Source: Takifugu bimaculatus (taxonomy: Eukaryota > Chordata > Actinopteri > Tetraodontiformes > Tetraodontidae). From it: a DNA stretch of 64,000 nucleotides. The first letter of the stretch is position 1; each line of letters opens with the position of its first letter. The stretch covers positions 12,012,469-12,076,468 of the forward strand of contig CP034976.1 of NCBI GenBank assembly GCA_004026145.2, read 5' to 3'. Positions 35,804 to 48,300 of the stretch are shown one piece after another. The notes beneath the pieces are model-generated. The model had not been told where the DNA came from. It did no database searches and saw only the letters and a list, made by a program, of their open reading frames with translations. Made by a program: the position numbers and the translations under genes.

Positions 35804-37564
35804 ATGGGCTGCATGGAGTTGTTCGAACCGTTTAGGCGTCCACACCGGTTCTTTGGGAATTACCTTTCACCGGTAAGACTTAAAGATTACCTTTGATCGT
35901 AATTGACCCTTACTCTGCACGATTTTGCATTTGTAACATAGCATTATAGTTGTGGATGCATATATACCGGTGCAGTTTCATTCATTCAGCCATTGAACAA
36001 CGACCTTATTTTGTATGGATTTTATGTGCTTGGCTAACTTTCTCCCTACTGTATAGGTTTCCATAAGATCCTGCTGGGAGGAGGCAAGGCTTTTCTGCCA
36101 GGGGACATTTCAAGCCTGAGGACTTTGACTACACTGGTCAGACGGTGAGGACCAGAGATGGAGATGTTTCTTCAGCTCACCTCCAACAGGGTACAAATGT
36201 CACCAGAGTCTGTAAGATAAACGAACACCACACGACACAACTTTTCTTTTCTGAGTGCGAAGGAATCGGTGTATTTTGTAATGCACGGTGATAAAACCGA
36301 AATATTCTATGCTTTACTGTAGCCTGTTTCTACCAGGACAACTGAGACCTCAAAGAAGGCTCAGAAGGCTCTGTCATTGGACCGTTCCCAGCTTGTCCCA
36401 GACCCTGCTGAGCCCCTGCCTGTGTCCAACGTTGTGAGTAGCAAACACTGCACGGAATGACCCTCATTATGTTCAAATCTCTTGTCATCCCCACCATCTC
36501 CCCGTCTGTCACCCTCCTCAGACGTCTAGGTTGGTCATCCGTTGCTTCTACCAGGACCACTCCTCCGCCCTGGGTTAGGGTCATCATCATCGTTCTGGAG
36601 GATCTCAGGGGGAAGATGCTCATTAACGACCTCGATTCCTACTCTGGTAAAATGAAAATAAAACCTCGACTTCATGGAATTCTAGTTCACTGGCTTTGTT
36701 TAGACTTCCTTGTGATTCTAAGTTTCCTTCATAATTAACTTATGCTCATTGAATTCCACCAGAGACCAGAGGGGTTTGCTGTCAGTCTCCACCTACAGAG
36801 GCTCTCAATATTCATCTCCCACATCCACATCCATTGCAAAGGTATCGTCCATGTTATTTCAAGTCATTTCTTCTATATAATTTGTGCATTTTGTGAATTT
36901 CTTTATGACTGAACAAAGTGAACTGCAGTAAAGGATACTACCATCATTATTAATATGACAATAAAAATGATTAAGCTATAGAGAGCCTTAAAGAAATCCC
37001 TGGCTAAGGAAATATCTGGCTTTTTTTTACTGGTTAATGACCGATGTTGCTTCCAGTGATCAGCCCTAAAATCTTGATCAGAGCATCTATAACAAATCAC
37101 TGCTATTGCTTTTTTGAAGGTGCAAAGTTTGGCTTCCACATGACCATGTTGGACCTGTTGGAGAAGATAAAGAAGCAAGATCCAGGTACAGAGTGGCAAC
37201 ACAAGGAAAATAATGTGCAAACCATTCTTTTAAAGGATTTTAGTGCTATTTCTTTCACACAAGATTGTCTCTAGTGACTATAACCTGCGAGTTGTTTCGA
37301 AGGGTTTATGTTTTATACTGAAAATGGCCAAAAAAATAAATGAAAATGAAAAGATATGTTTATTTTTCTATGTGTGTGGTCAAAACTTCATATATTTCTC
37401 TAAAATCTACCATACACTGTATTTTTTGGCACTGATATGTATATCTGATGAAACACGAATCACCAGTGAGTGGGATCAATAAAGTTCTTATCTTGGTCTT
37501 CTCAGAAGATTTGATCTGTTGTTTTTGGTGCCTCTTCCCCACTATAGAGGTTGGTCAGGAATAA
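35804..37564 (+). CDS. Predicted small gene of unknown function, 7 exons, about 183 codons
   Basis: I do not recognise this product. One splice path joins without a frame break: 35804-35872, 36115-36144, 36323-36433, 36530-36646, 36763-36841, 37057-37185, 37548-37564. It starts MGCMELFEPFRRPHRFFG and ends IKKQDPEVGQE. Donors such as CCG|GTAAGA, ACG|GTGAGG and GTT|GTGAGT and acceptors such as CTACTATAG are good. The third exon (KKAQKALSLDRSQLVPDP) and sixth (GFHMTMLDLLEKIKK) read most like real protein. The second and fourth acceptors are weaker; using the stronger acceptors there (36056, 36521) leaves frame breaks. It could therefore be a fast-evolving gene or a decaying one. No membrane segment or known domain was recognised. 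It starts head to head with cox6b. Confidence 0.4.
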
Positions 37565-37718
37565 ATGGAAGAAACATTGATGACATATTCCACAAATCTG
37601 GGGTGCGCTGAGAGTCCCCTTTCTCTTTCCACCGCTTTCTTCCTGTTGAAGACGAGGGCAAAGATCACAGGTGTCTCCTCCATCGTTGCTCCCTCTGGTT
37701 TCCTGCCTCGACGTGCTT

Positions 37719-37742
37719 GTGTGTGTGTGTGTGTGTGTGTGT
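37719..37742. repeat. (GT)n microsatellite
   Basis: About 12 GT units. Confidence 0.95.
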
Positions 37743-37983
37743 TCTCTTCCTTCTTCCTCTTTTCAACAAAACCTAAAAATGGCCCTTGTGTGCAAATCGG
37801 TTCCAGAGAAATCAGAACAAAGCCCATCTTCTGTAACGCAGCTATTTTGACTTTTAAATACTCATCTTTGTTTAAAACCCAAACTGGAAATATAAACCCA
37901 ATAAATAAATGAAATAAATCCAGACATGGAAGAGAAAACTCAAGATATTTAGATGGCTCTCGATGGTTCATATCTATCTCTTG

Positions 37984-38007
37984 CTCTCTCTCTCTCTCTC
38001 TCTCTCT
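37984..38007. repeat. (TC)n run
   Basis: About 12 TC units followed by imperfect TC-rich sequence to about 38030. Confidence 0.95.
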
Positions 38008-38919
38008 GTGTCTCTCCCTCTCTCTCCCTCGTTCAGTCAGGATATAGGTGTTGTCCAGTGCAAAGGAAGGAAATTCTGTCACTTAAAACAATGGGCCCTG
38101 TTTCTCTATCTATAGACCCAGAATGAGGCAGAGCGAAGGAAAGAGCAGATCCCGTTCGGGTTGGAGAAAAGACTGCTTCAGTTAGACAACGATAGGTTTC
38201 AAAAACCAGTCGAGAAGGATGTAGATGTATGACAAGTTCAGGCATTTCGACGATGGAATTCTATTTTTTGGGAAAAGGGAACATTTTCAGTTAGATAGTT
38301 TAAAGCTGCCTGGTTGAATCTCGGCGTAGAACCATCATAAACGAGAGGAATCAGAAGTGATTGTGGGTAAGATTTTAGAATCATATTCATTTTTTACTAT
38401 TTTATATGAGTATCTGTTTTTAAGTTCATTAGACATTCTATTTCTAGGGCTCCACACATTGAAACTAGCTTGAAACGACTCATTATCCCTGGGGCTTTAA
38501 TTTTTGTAAACGATTTGTTCTTGTAGTGATTTGCCGTGGTTGTTTTAGGCCTTTAAATATGAGCAGAAGGACAGATGCTCCTCAATCGGGATGATAATGT
38601 AAACACAGCGAAACAACCGGGAACTCCACAGTCGCTGGATCTGAGCCCCCTAAAGATGCTTCCTGTTTGACTGCCTGGAATTAATGCCAGGATTTTCACA
38701 GCCTGATTGGAGTGTTTTGGCGTGCTTCCTGTTTGTTTTCGCCGTATTGACAGCTCGTTGAACATTTCCTGTTGATATTTTTTGGGTGGTGACATCATGC
38801 CATTGTTATATTGTTTTCCATCCTCATCATGGAACCCCTCGTCCCCTCGCTACAGACTGTCTTGATAATGCATTTACCAATTATGTATGTCTTTGCACCT
38901 GTCTTTGTCCCCGTGTCAG

Positions 38920-41900
38920 ATGGAGGGGTCTGGGAGTCCTCGCTCCAGAAAGCTTCATTTCCCAGTGGGTCTGTGGATCAACTCTCCCAGGAAACACTTC
39001 GCTAAGCTAGGCGGCCGTTGGCCAAGCGCTATCTCTGTGAAGTCAGTCTCTAAAGCAACCTTATATTTTTTATTGCTGTCTCTCCTGATTTGTTCTGAGC
39101 TCAGGCGCCATTTCACCTTGGTCATGCTAAATACGGATTCTGTGATAAAACTGTTGAAGACAGAGTTGTTGCATTCGTGTCTCCTTATCTTGCTTCCACT
39201 GCCATCAGCATCCGTCCAACTGCAACCTTTCCCCCATTTTATTTTAGTCCTAGTTGTTTATCCTTGTCATAATTCGCAGCTGACTGGTCCCTTCCTTTCT
39301 CCTTCCTCTCTCGTCCATCTGTCCCACTCTCCTCTGTTGTTCCCAGGTCGACCACCAGCTCTGACGCGGCTTCCCTCCACGAGGCCCCGTCTGCTCCTTC
39401 CTCTTCCCTTTCTAATTCTACTCCCTCGCTGGCTTCCCCGATCCCGTCTCCGTCTCCGTCCCCGGCCTTCCTCAGGCCGCGGCCCGCCGGGCCCCAGTCC
39501 CGCGCGAAGCGTCTTTCCCACCTCTTCCTGCGGGGGCGCTCCAACAGCGACCGGGACAGGGCAGTTGGGGAGCGGGAGAGGGAGGTGTGGGCCCATTCTG
39601 CTGCACCATCCACCCATCACTACCTGCCCCCAGCCTCTTCCTCCGCTCCAGGCCTGATAAAGATCTATGGGGATGCTTTGTCAAGCGGGGCTAACTACCG
39701 CTCCCTGCTGGCCAGTGTTCACTCTACAGCCAGATATCTCATCGCGCAGGTCATCACTCGGTACATTGAGAGGGAGCGAGACGAGGCGGATGACGCAGGT
39801 ATTGAAGAGGGAAGAATTCTCTCATTTGAAAGTCTGCTGTGACCCATTACTGGGAATTGTTTTCTCAATATTTTTTTTAAACCTGACGGGAATGACTTAA
39901 TACAAAATAATCTGCAGTGTTATGGAAAAAGAATGATCACCCCTCCCCCTCTCTTCCATTACTTTGTAGTTGTCCAGAAATACAGCCCAGAGGACTTCCT
40001 GTTGTGTGATGTCATCGGAAAGCCCATCCTGCAGCCAGATGGAGCTATCAAATGGGAGACAGAGTGCCGGAGAAGTGTTGCCCCATGGGAATGTCCTTTG
40101 CTGTTGGTGGACATGTGGCGGCCTAAAGATGGATTCGAGCGGCGCTTTGAAATCTACAGGAAGGAAGATTATGAGCGAGAAGAGAGAGACAGGGAAAAGG
40201 AGTGGGAGAGGGAAGAAGAGAACTGCCAAGGTCAGTTTACGACTTTTTCAGATGCAGATTTTCCACCATGCAGAAGCAGACTGATCGGGCCCGTACGCAT
40301 CAACAGGCGTACGCTGGCGGCGCAGCAGGATGTCCTCAGGAGGCGGGCAGGAGGAGGCTGAGCGGGGTCACCGCGCTAGGAACAGTGAGCTCAGGAGGAG
40401 CATCAGCGACATGAACTTGAGTCTGCGGCGTCGCCAAGGAAACCACACGAGCAAAGACCCAAGTGGCCCTGGTAACCGGCCTAGCAACAACAATGGAGGG
40501 GTGCAGGACAGGAAGAACATTGTGAGCATGATCAACCCGCAGCCAGGACAGGTACGGTGGCAGACATGTCCACAAGTCTCTGGTGGCAGGTTCTAAACCC
40601 CCCCCCCCCCATCTCCAGATCAGAGCACCGAAGGCCGAAGCAAAAGTCGGGTGGACGAACCAGCCGGTGGAGGACGAGAGGGACTGCTCCAGCTGTGACC
40701 TGGAAGTGATGTCACAGAGCTTGATCCTTCCACCCACGGACCGGCCTTACTTCCTGTTGCTGCAGGGTTACGACCAGAGCAAGGCGAGACACGCTGACAG
40801 ATCCTATCGCACACCAATCCTGACAAACAGCACCCACACGCACAGATGTTTACACAGTCAACAAAGAGCAAACACACCGATGCGAATGTATGTAAACTAG
40901 AGGGCATGTAATAGAGATGAAGGCACACCCTGTAGGTGACATCATACCTGCATGTCCATAATCGCCACATACCATCAGGGTTTCCACCGCTCTGCCTCTC
41001 CCATTCAGCCTCCTGCACAAAACAGCTTCAGAGCAGCACAATACCTCAACAACCTATCCAACGAGAGGACAAAACCCCTCTGTGTGCATCGCTCACACAC
41101 ACAATGGCCTCAGTCAGGTCTGCATTGTAGCAAACTGTGACACACTTCAGACCTTATCACCCACTCCGCGTTCTAGTTCGCATCTCGCAGATGGAAGCTC
41201 GATATCAACCGCGGCACTTGAGCGATAACAGACCTCCCTGACTTTCCTCCGCTCTCCTCTGTTGTGCTTCAGGATTTTGTTTTGTACATCATGGTGGGGC
41301 ACACACACGTGTTTGGACGAAAGCCCACGATGAGAGAGAGGGAGAAGGACCGGGAACGGGAGAGGAAGGGGAAGAGGCCCCTGAAGGTCGAGACGTTCCT
41401 CTCTGCTCCCGACCTCCTGACCAGACACCTGCTGGTCAGGAGAGACTCGGCTGTTCCTGGGACGCCCACTGGACAAGGTACTACCGCTTCCCATGAGAAC
41501 CTACATCAACCTTGTGTTGCAGTCCTCCGAAAACTAATTTGCCTTTGCGTTAGCTTTGATTCGGCCCTTCAGAGGAGGCGCGGTCACGCACAACGGAGCG
41601 GCCATTTACAGGGAGGCGGTCCTCAGGCCCGGGGACGTGATCGGCATGGGGGACCATTTCCTCTTCCTGTACCGTGACCCCCGCGTGACTCCCGCTCCGC
41701 CGTTGGCCTTGACCCTGCCGTGGCAGGCAGACATCGCCACCGCTTGCTGTCCCTCAGGGTTGGTGGACAGACAAGAAGCGCTGAGACAGTATCTGGGATC
41801 TACAGACGCGGTGCTGAAGTTCCATCCTCGTCACGCCGACTCTCTGCTGCAGGTGAGGCAGAAAAGGAAAAGACATATTTATCAGCGGCAATAGTCTCAT

Positions 41901-44900
41901 AGACAGATCTGTATACCTCATGTACTTCCTAGGAGATAATCTCCAAAAATTCCTCTCCGGACTCTGGCGGAGGACCTTTAGCTCCTGCTTATCTCTTATC
42001 GCTCATGATCGATCACGCCTCCAAACACCTGGATCCCGCCCTCACACCACAGATACTGCTCAAGTCGGCCAATTTGATTAAAGAAATCGTCTGGGTAAGT
42101 AAAACAAGCAACAAAACCTAACTTGGAGATATGATGCATTCTGGAGATGCATCTCGGAGGTTTATCTGTGGAGTCCAAAACAAGCGGCGCTGTTTTGGGA
42201 TACTCTTGCGTAACAGTGCGGCCACGGTCGAACGCATCAGGTAGACAGATTCATCCCGGGTTTTTGAAAACTTTGGGCAATTTGGAAGGAATGGTTAACC
42301 ACAGCTGCCATCACAGAGCGTGACAGCCTATTAGTGTGCATGATATATAAATACATGCGTGCGGTTTCCATTTTCTAAACATTCTGACACGGGACAGAAA
42401 TCTCACGACAGGAAACGCGGAGCCAGCGTCGCCGATTAGCTGGCGATTCGCCGCGGCCGGCGCGCACGTCGGCCCGAGCGCGTCGCACACTCGAAGCCCA
42501 GCAGACATGTGTCCCTTGTTGTGGCCCGCCGGGTTGTGAACAGAAGCGAGGATGAGCTGATGTCACTGCCCTTCTGTTGGAAAATGTGCCTGTAATTGTC
42601 CTGGCTGCAGGGCGAGACTCCGCTCCCGCTCCTCCACCCCCACACCAACCCAAGATGTCTCTCTTCTCTTCTGTCTCCAACTCTCTTTACAGGATAACAT
42701 TAAGGAATTTGGGGATAAGCATCCCACGCAAAAGTAAGAACATTTTTTGTTCTACGTCATGTTTCCTCTGTTTAGAAATTTCCTGCTAAGTGATTCATGA
42801 TACATTTGCCGGTGCCTGTTCTGTCCAAATTTTTGCAGTATGATAAAAGCATTGCAACACGGTGATGCTGGAAAATGACTGGAATATCGCTGAGTAATGA
42901 CAACTGTCTATTTATAATCCCGGAATGGCGTGTCTCTCTTTTACAACGTAGAGAAAACAATGACAGGGGAATGCTCACAGTGGTTTTTACAGCTGAAATA
43001 ACTTTGCCATTGCGTCAATGTGTCCAGTTCCGCAGAGCAGGAAGGTGAGATAAGCACCCCCAATGTCCTCAAGCTCTCGTCTGACCTCCGACCTCTGATG
43101 TTCTGGATGTCAAATGCCACAGAGCTCCTGAACTTTTTCCAGGTCAAGGTGGAGGCCTTGGAGAAGGAGTGGGAGTTTGAAGGTGAGAGGATCCGACCGT
43201 TGCGTGAAGCCTCGCAGAATCTTTGGAATGTAAAACAAGAGCAGACACAAATGTTTCATTTATCTCAAAAATTTCCATAAAAGCTCCGGGGGACCCGGTT
43301 CTCACGGCCGACATGGACACCTGCTCGGAAGCTTTGGCGCAGCTGGACGATGTGATTATGCACACCTTCCAACAGTGTGTGTATCACCTCACCAAGGTGA
43401 CGAACACTTTCTGCACGCTAATAGACAAAAAAGTTATTATTTTAAATGTGTGATTTGAGTCAAGCCCAGTGCTCACAGAGACAGCAAAACTTAACTTACT
43501 TAAGGCTTAATATACTTTTTTTTTTTTATTTCCATGATTTTCCTGGAGCTGTCTCACCACCACCCACAATTTATTTTAATTTTTTCCAGCTGTGAGCAGC
43601 TCCTCTGTTTCCTTTGTGCTTTACATTCGGGGAGGACAGCGTGCATCGCAGCCAAATTGAACATCGCAGATATTAATCGTGCCTTCAGCTTTACTCTTCT
43701 GCCTTTTGTCGCCGTTTGTGCTAACCATCCGCACGCTAAAAATATAAACCAGCAAATGGGCCTGATTTACCAATTTACCAACATCAGCACCCACCAAGCG
43801 GGCCCACACCAAAGTTTCTAACATGTTCTAAAAGGAACATTATGACATTTGGATTTTTAAGTCTCAGTTTGCTGACTGTATAATGTTTTTGATTATATTC
43901 ATCAGGGTAAAGTTAGCATTGGGTATCTTTATTATGCCCCTTTTCAAGGGAGGAAAAATGATATTTTAGCTATACAAATTTATTTCACACTGGTTCATGG
44001 GTGTATTAACGTTTCTCTTGCTCCACAAAGACCCTGTACTCTCTCCTTCCGGCTCTGTTGGACACCAACCCATTCTCCAGCGAGGACAAGGAGAAGGAGA
44101 AGGATGGAGCTCAGGGTGAGGAGGGAGAGGAGAAGAGGCGAGGGGAAGGAGAGGTGGACGATGTGTCCGCCTTGCCCCCGAAGGTGGCGGGCCTGGTGGA
44201 GGTGTACCGCTGCTCCCTGATGCTGTCGAGGGAGGCGTGTCTGTCTCCGCCCCTCACCTCTCAAACCTTCGGCTACCTCTTCTTCTTCACCAACACCTCC
44301 CTGCTCAACACTTTGCTAGAGAGAGGTGAGAGGTCAAAGGTCAAAACCAGCCGCTGTGAATAGAGCGGTGACGTGAATCTATCGCAGAATTACATCATCG
44401 GCGACATGTTTGTGATGCCTGACGCGGTTCTTCGTTCTCTTCTTCCAAGATGGACTCTTCTCTTGGTCCAGAGCGGTCCAGATCCGTACAAACTTGGACC
44501 TGGTTCTGGACTGGCTGCAGGGAGCTGGACTGGGAGACATTGCCTCTGAGTTTATGAAAAAACTGTCAGCCACAGTCAACTTCCTGTGCATTCCCAAGAC
44601 TCGGCTAATCCAGGTAATGGTGTGCCACATTTGACGTGTATCTTCTGAGTCTGATGCCGAATGTAGAAAGTAATTTTGTTCCCTTTATCAATCCCTCGCC
44701 TTCTAGTCATCCTGGAGCAGTCTCCAGGAGGAGCACGTATTGTTAAGTCCTTCCCAGTTGCACCATCTCCTCACTAATTACAAACTGGGTCCGACCAGAG
44801 CCCCCCCGCCAAGTTGGGCCCCTCCTCCGGCCACAGAGCTGACTGGAGGTAACATTCCAATTAGCAAATACACACAATGACACATGCCAGCAAGTGACCT

Positions 44901-45104
44901 TATCCGTTTCTTATCTTATCTTCAGACATCTTTGAAAGCTTCCTGGACCACCCTCCTCTGATCCTCCCAAATGAAACTCCTCGCCTCGACCTCTCCCAGC
45001 CAATCCCGAGCCCAGAGCTGCAGAAGGAGGTGACCCGTCTCCGCACCTTCTTATGGGGCCTTGACCAAGACGAGCTGCCCGCCAATCAGAGGACTCGACT
45101 TTAA
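38920..45104 (+). CDS. rasip1: Ras-interacting protein 1, complete (15 coding exons)
   Basis: Endothelial Rap1/Ras effector that restrains Rho signalling at cell junctions and is needed for vessel lumen formation. Exons: 38920-39041, 39347-39798, 39970-40230, 40340-40551, 40619-40783, 41273-41477, 41554-41852, 41933-42094, 42693-42733, 43028-43182, 43284-43396, 44031-44325, 44450-44613, 44707-44848, 44926-45104; 988 codons (human 963). The N-terminus (KLHFPVGLWINSPRK) closely matches human RASIP1. RA domain at about residues 142-262, starting GLIKIYGDALSSGANY; a charged DREKEWEREEE stretch; FHA-like region at about 395-530 (HTHVFGR, THNGAAIYREAVLRPGDV); DIL domain at about 600-900 (FQQCVYHLTKTLYSLLPALL, SQTFGYLFFFTNTSLLNTLL, LDLVLDWLQGAGLGDIASEF). 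The intron after 40783 has a GC donor. The start of the 40340 exon is the least certain boundary (40306 is also in phase). A human paralogue, RADIL, is ruled out by the absence of a PDZ domain after DIL. Confidence 0.93.
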
Positions 45105-45306
45105 GGATAGCTATTAAAACACATATCAAACCACCATATCAAAAAAAGCAAACTGCTCGTGCGTTGTTGACATTTTCTTGTGTGATTGTTTTCTTTCTTC
45201 CACGTCAAAAACATATCAAGTCATGTACTCTTTTAGATATTTTCGAGTATGGAAAATATAATGGTCACGTCTTTATAGATTTTATACCAGTAAAGAGCCC
45301 TTGTCT

Positions 45307-45312
45307 AATAAA
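45307..45312 (+). terminator. rasip1 poly(A) signal
   Basis: AATAAA 203 nt past the rasip1 stop codon, with further AATAAA-like copies at about 45367-45380. Confidence 0.6.
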
Positions 45313-45389
45313 CCATTCAAGGTTATGCTTTAATGTGAGCGTTCGCATTGTTTGAACACTTTTTTAAATAAAAGAATAAAGTAGAACAG

Positions 45390-48300
45390 TTCTGTCTCCA
45401 AACGCAGAACCCCCCTGACCCCGACACCTAAAGTCTAACCACCCGAGGAACATTCCACAAGGTGGCAATACAGCTCATTCTCCTGCGCTGATCCGTGATG
45501 AGTCTGCAGGTAGAAGTGCTGCACATAGGAGGTGAGAGCTGCATTATCGTCCACTCCGAAGGCTCCTTCTCATTTCCTGTAATAATGGCGGGGTTTTACA
45601 TAGGGCCGTGACTCAAGAGCAAATGATGCTGTCACGACTTTTCCGAGGTCGGCTGTCGTAAACTCGAAAGCCCGCGTCTTGAAAGCGAAGGGGTGAGTTT
45701 TATTTCCCTTTGGTCAACATGACACTCGGGAGATTTCCACTTCATTAATGTGGATCACTCACCTGCCTGAGCAGAAATGGCCAACTTCTGAAGCAACAGT
45801 TAGCTACTGGATGCCGTGAACAGACAGCAGACAGATGATATCATCAGTGAGTAACAGCCTAGCTTGAACTTGAACAATCGGAAATATGCAATGTCCAGTC
45901 AATGTCGCTGTCTAGTCAGCCAGACCGCTCCAGAAACCCCTTCTCTTTGTTTTGACAGTAAAGCTCTAATGTTTCGACATCCACATGCTATCAGGCTCCT
46001 CCTCTGGGTCTTGTGGGGGGAAAAAAACAGCTTCCTTTATTCTGGTCAGCATAGAGTTCCTTAACGGTAAAAACATCAATCCCATGAGAGACCTCCTGCT
46101 GACATCATCGCCTCTAGTGCTGTCGCCCCAATATCTTAGCGTAAGCCCAAAAACACACACACACACACACCATTGAGACAGGCTTGTTATAGAACATGAA
46201 TCACACCAAGAGGCTCCCTGTGGTTACATTTATCAATTAGGTGATTGTAATCGCTCTCATTTGAAATTCAGTGTGGTGTATGAGTGAGAGTGAGGCCGCG
46301 TTTGTGCGCTAATTTCAACTTTCCCGTAATATCAAACAGATGGAGTCTGCAGCTTTATAATTAAACTCAGATGGGGTTCAGCCTGGTAAGGCGCTACACT
46401 GATCGTATTATATTACAGCGGTGTGTGTGACACCATAAAGTGACCAAAGAGTGAGTGCTATCAAGCAAGCTTGAGTAAGCCCGTGACACACACTTTTCTG
46501 TGATCTCAATTACTGACACAGTAAAAAAAAAAAAGTCTCACACACTTTCACTACAAATTGCAGCCACGCACACAACCCTCTGACTGTTCCCAGACACACA
46601 CAAACACACACACACACACACATGCCCATTCAGCCAAGTGTCTTTTTCTCCCAGGTGCAGGGACAACACCTGTTGGAGCCGCGCTCTGTGATTAGCTCGA
46701 CACAATTATCGCTGGTGGATGCTGGGAGGTGTGTGTAAAGACAACGGCGTGGTTATTCTCTCCCTATCATTCTTTCTCTCTGCCCACTGTCGAGTAATGA
46801 AAGATTCTGCCCTTCTTCAAAGAGACGGATTTTCCAGCAAAACAGCTGAGTCAGAGGAGAAAAGAGAGAGGGATGAAAAGAAAAGGAGAACAGTAGGGAG
46901 GCATGTGTGGTAATGCAATGCTGCTAGTGTGAGGCCCAGCGGACCACAGTGAGCGCGCTCGCTGTTGTTGCACACGGGAGCTGTTTTTTTTTTGGGGGGG
47001 GGGGACCAGAAAAGGACCCGAGGCTCCCACATTTAACACTAACAGCTACAGCCCAGGCCAGCCCTGCGCCCGTGTGGGATCTGGTAAAACTTCACCTCAG
47101 CCCTGCCTCATCCTGAAGCCCTCAGTATAAAGAGGGATCTGAAGCCGTACGTGAGGAAAAAGGTCAGAACTGGATCCACTGATGGACCATCTCATGGGTG
47201 TGACAGTGACGTTTTGTGCCTGGCTTCCTCCTGTGTTGGGCCACTGTTAGATAACAGGGGTGGGGGGATAAAAGGCCAAGAGGAGAGTCTTGGTCTTCCT
47301 CAGGGGGAAGATCTCTTTTTTTTTTTTGCTTCTGGTTACGTCACCTGAATGCGAGGAGCACAAACTAATGCGCAAACATTCTTTCTTTTTTTTTTTTTGG
47401 GGCCGCACGTAAGCTGGCTCCCTTCACAGACTCGCACAGGCCCGAATATGAAAGAAGGCCTGTGAGGTCAGATCCACATTAGCTGAGACTATCCACTGTT
47501 GGTAGGTGTAGCAGACTCCGTCTCCCTGGCAGCTACAGACACCACCAACAACCGCTGCCCTGCCCTTCTCCCTGCCGACGGCACCCACTGTGTATAAAAC
47601 ATGGCTGCTATCTGTCCAAACCTGCCGCTGCTGGCAGTTTTGTAAGGCGGGAGCTTCTGTGCCGAACCACTTTGGAAATGATGGTCTTTCTTTTTTTCTT
47701 TTTTCTTTTTTAAATGTCCTCAAATACCTTTTGCCTCCCGTCCTTGTCTGTCCTCCTGTTTTCCTGCTGCTCCCTCTCGTTCTCGCTCAGTATGCTGCCG
47801 GGGGCCTGTGGGTAGGGGCCTTATTCCATCAGCCTGGGGCTTCTGTCAGAGTCTTGTTCCATTTTGCGTCATGGTGTTGACTGAGCGGACCCCACACTTA
47901 ACTCCCATACAGCTATGGGGTTGGGCGGCAGGGCGGCCGGCGCGGGCTAACGCGGCCCCGTGTTCAGCGTGGTAATCTGATGGCCGTGTTTATTTTATGC
48001 AGTTCCCCTTTGATGGAGCAGAAAAAGTCTTTGGGCTTTTTGTTTCAGCACTTTCACTGCCAGGTCAGGGGTGCTCACCGTGGTTACGCTCAGGAAGAAT
48101 AATATTTGCCCTTATATTCGCTCCAAACAGGCTTTTTTCCATATTAGTGTCAGGGATACTCGCTGATTTTGTGCCGTCCACTGATTCGCCACATCGGAGT
48201 TGAAAGGTGGTGGGGGACCGCACCTCAAAAGCATTGCTCCCTTGAGAAAACCGGGGGTGTTCCTTAGGTCGTACCCGGAGCCTTTTCCTATACCCCCGAG

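Larger units (their letters stand above)
37565..38919 (+). other. Spacer between the unknown gene and rasip1 coding start
   Basis: (GT)n at 37719-37742 and (TC)n at 37984-38007 are present. The remainder must hold the rasip1 promoter and any 5' non-coding exon. A minus-strand open frame over 37555-38082 is a by-product of the TC and GT runs. Confidence 0.6.

Noticed and set aside
36522..36646. Frameshifted pseudogene reading of the unknown gene's fourth exon
   Set aside because: Using the acceptor at 36529 in place of 36521 removes the stop and keeps phase, so a pseudogene is not required, though it remains possible.
37555..38082. 175-codon open frame on the minus strand
   Set aside because: Its Arg-Glu stretch comes from the (TC)n run and its Thr-His stretch from the (GT)n run; the remainder resembles nothing.
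39239..39684. Three long minus-strand frames opposite rasip1 exon 2
   Set aside because: Shadows of a GC-rich Ser/Pro-coding exon whose plus-strand frame matches RASIP1.
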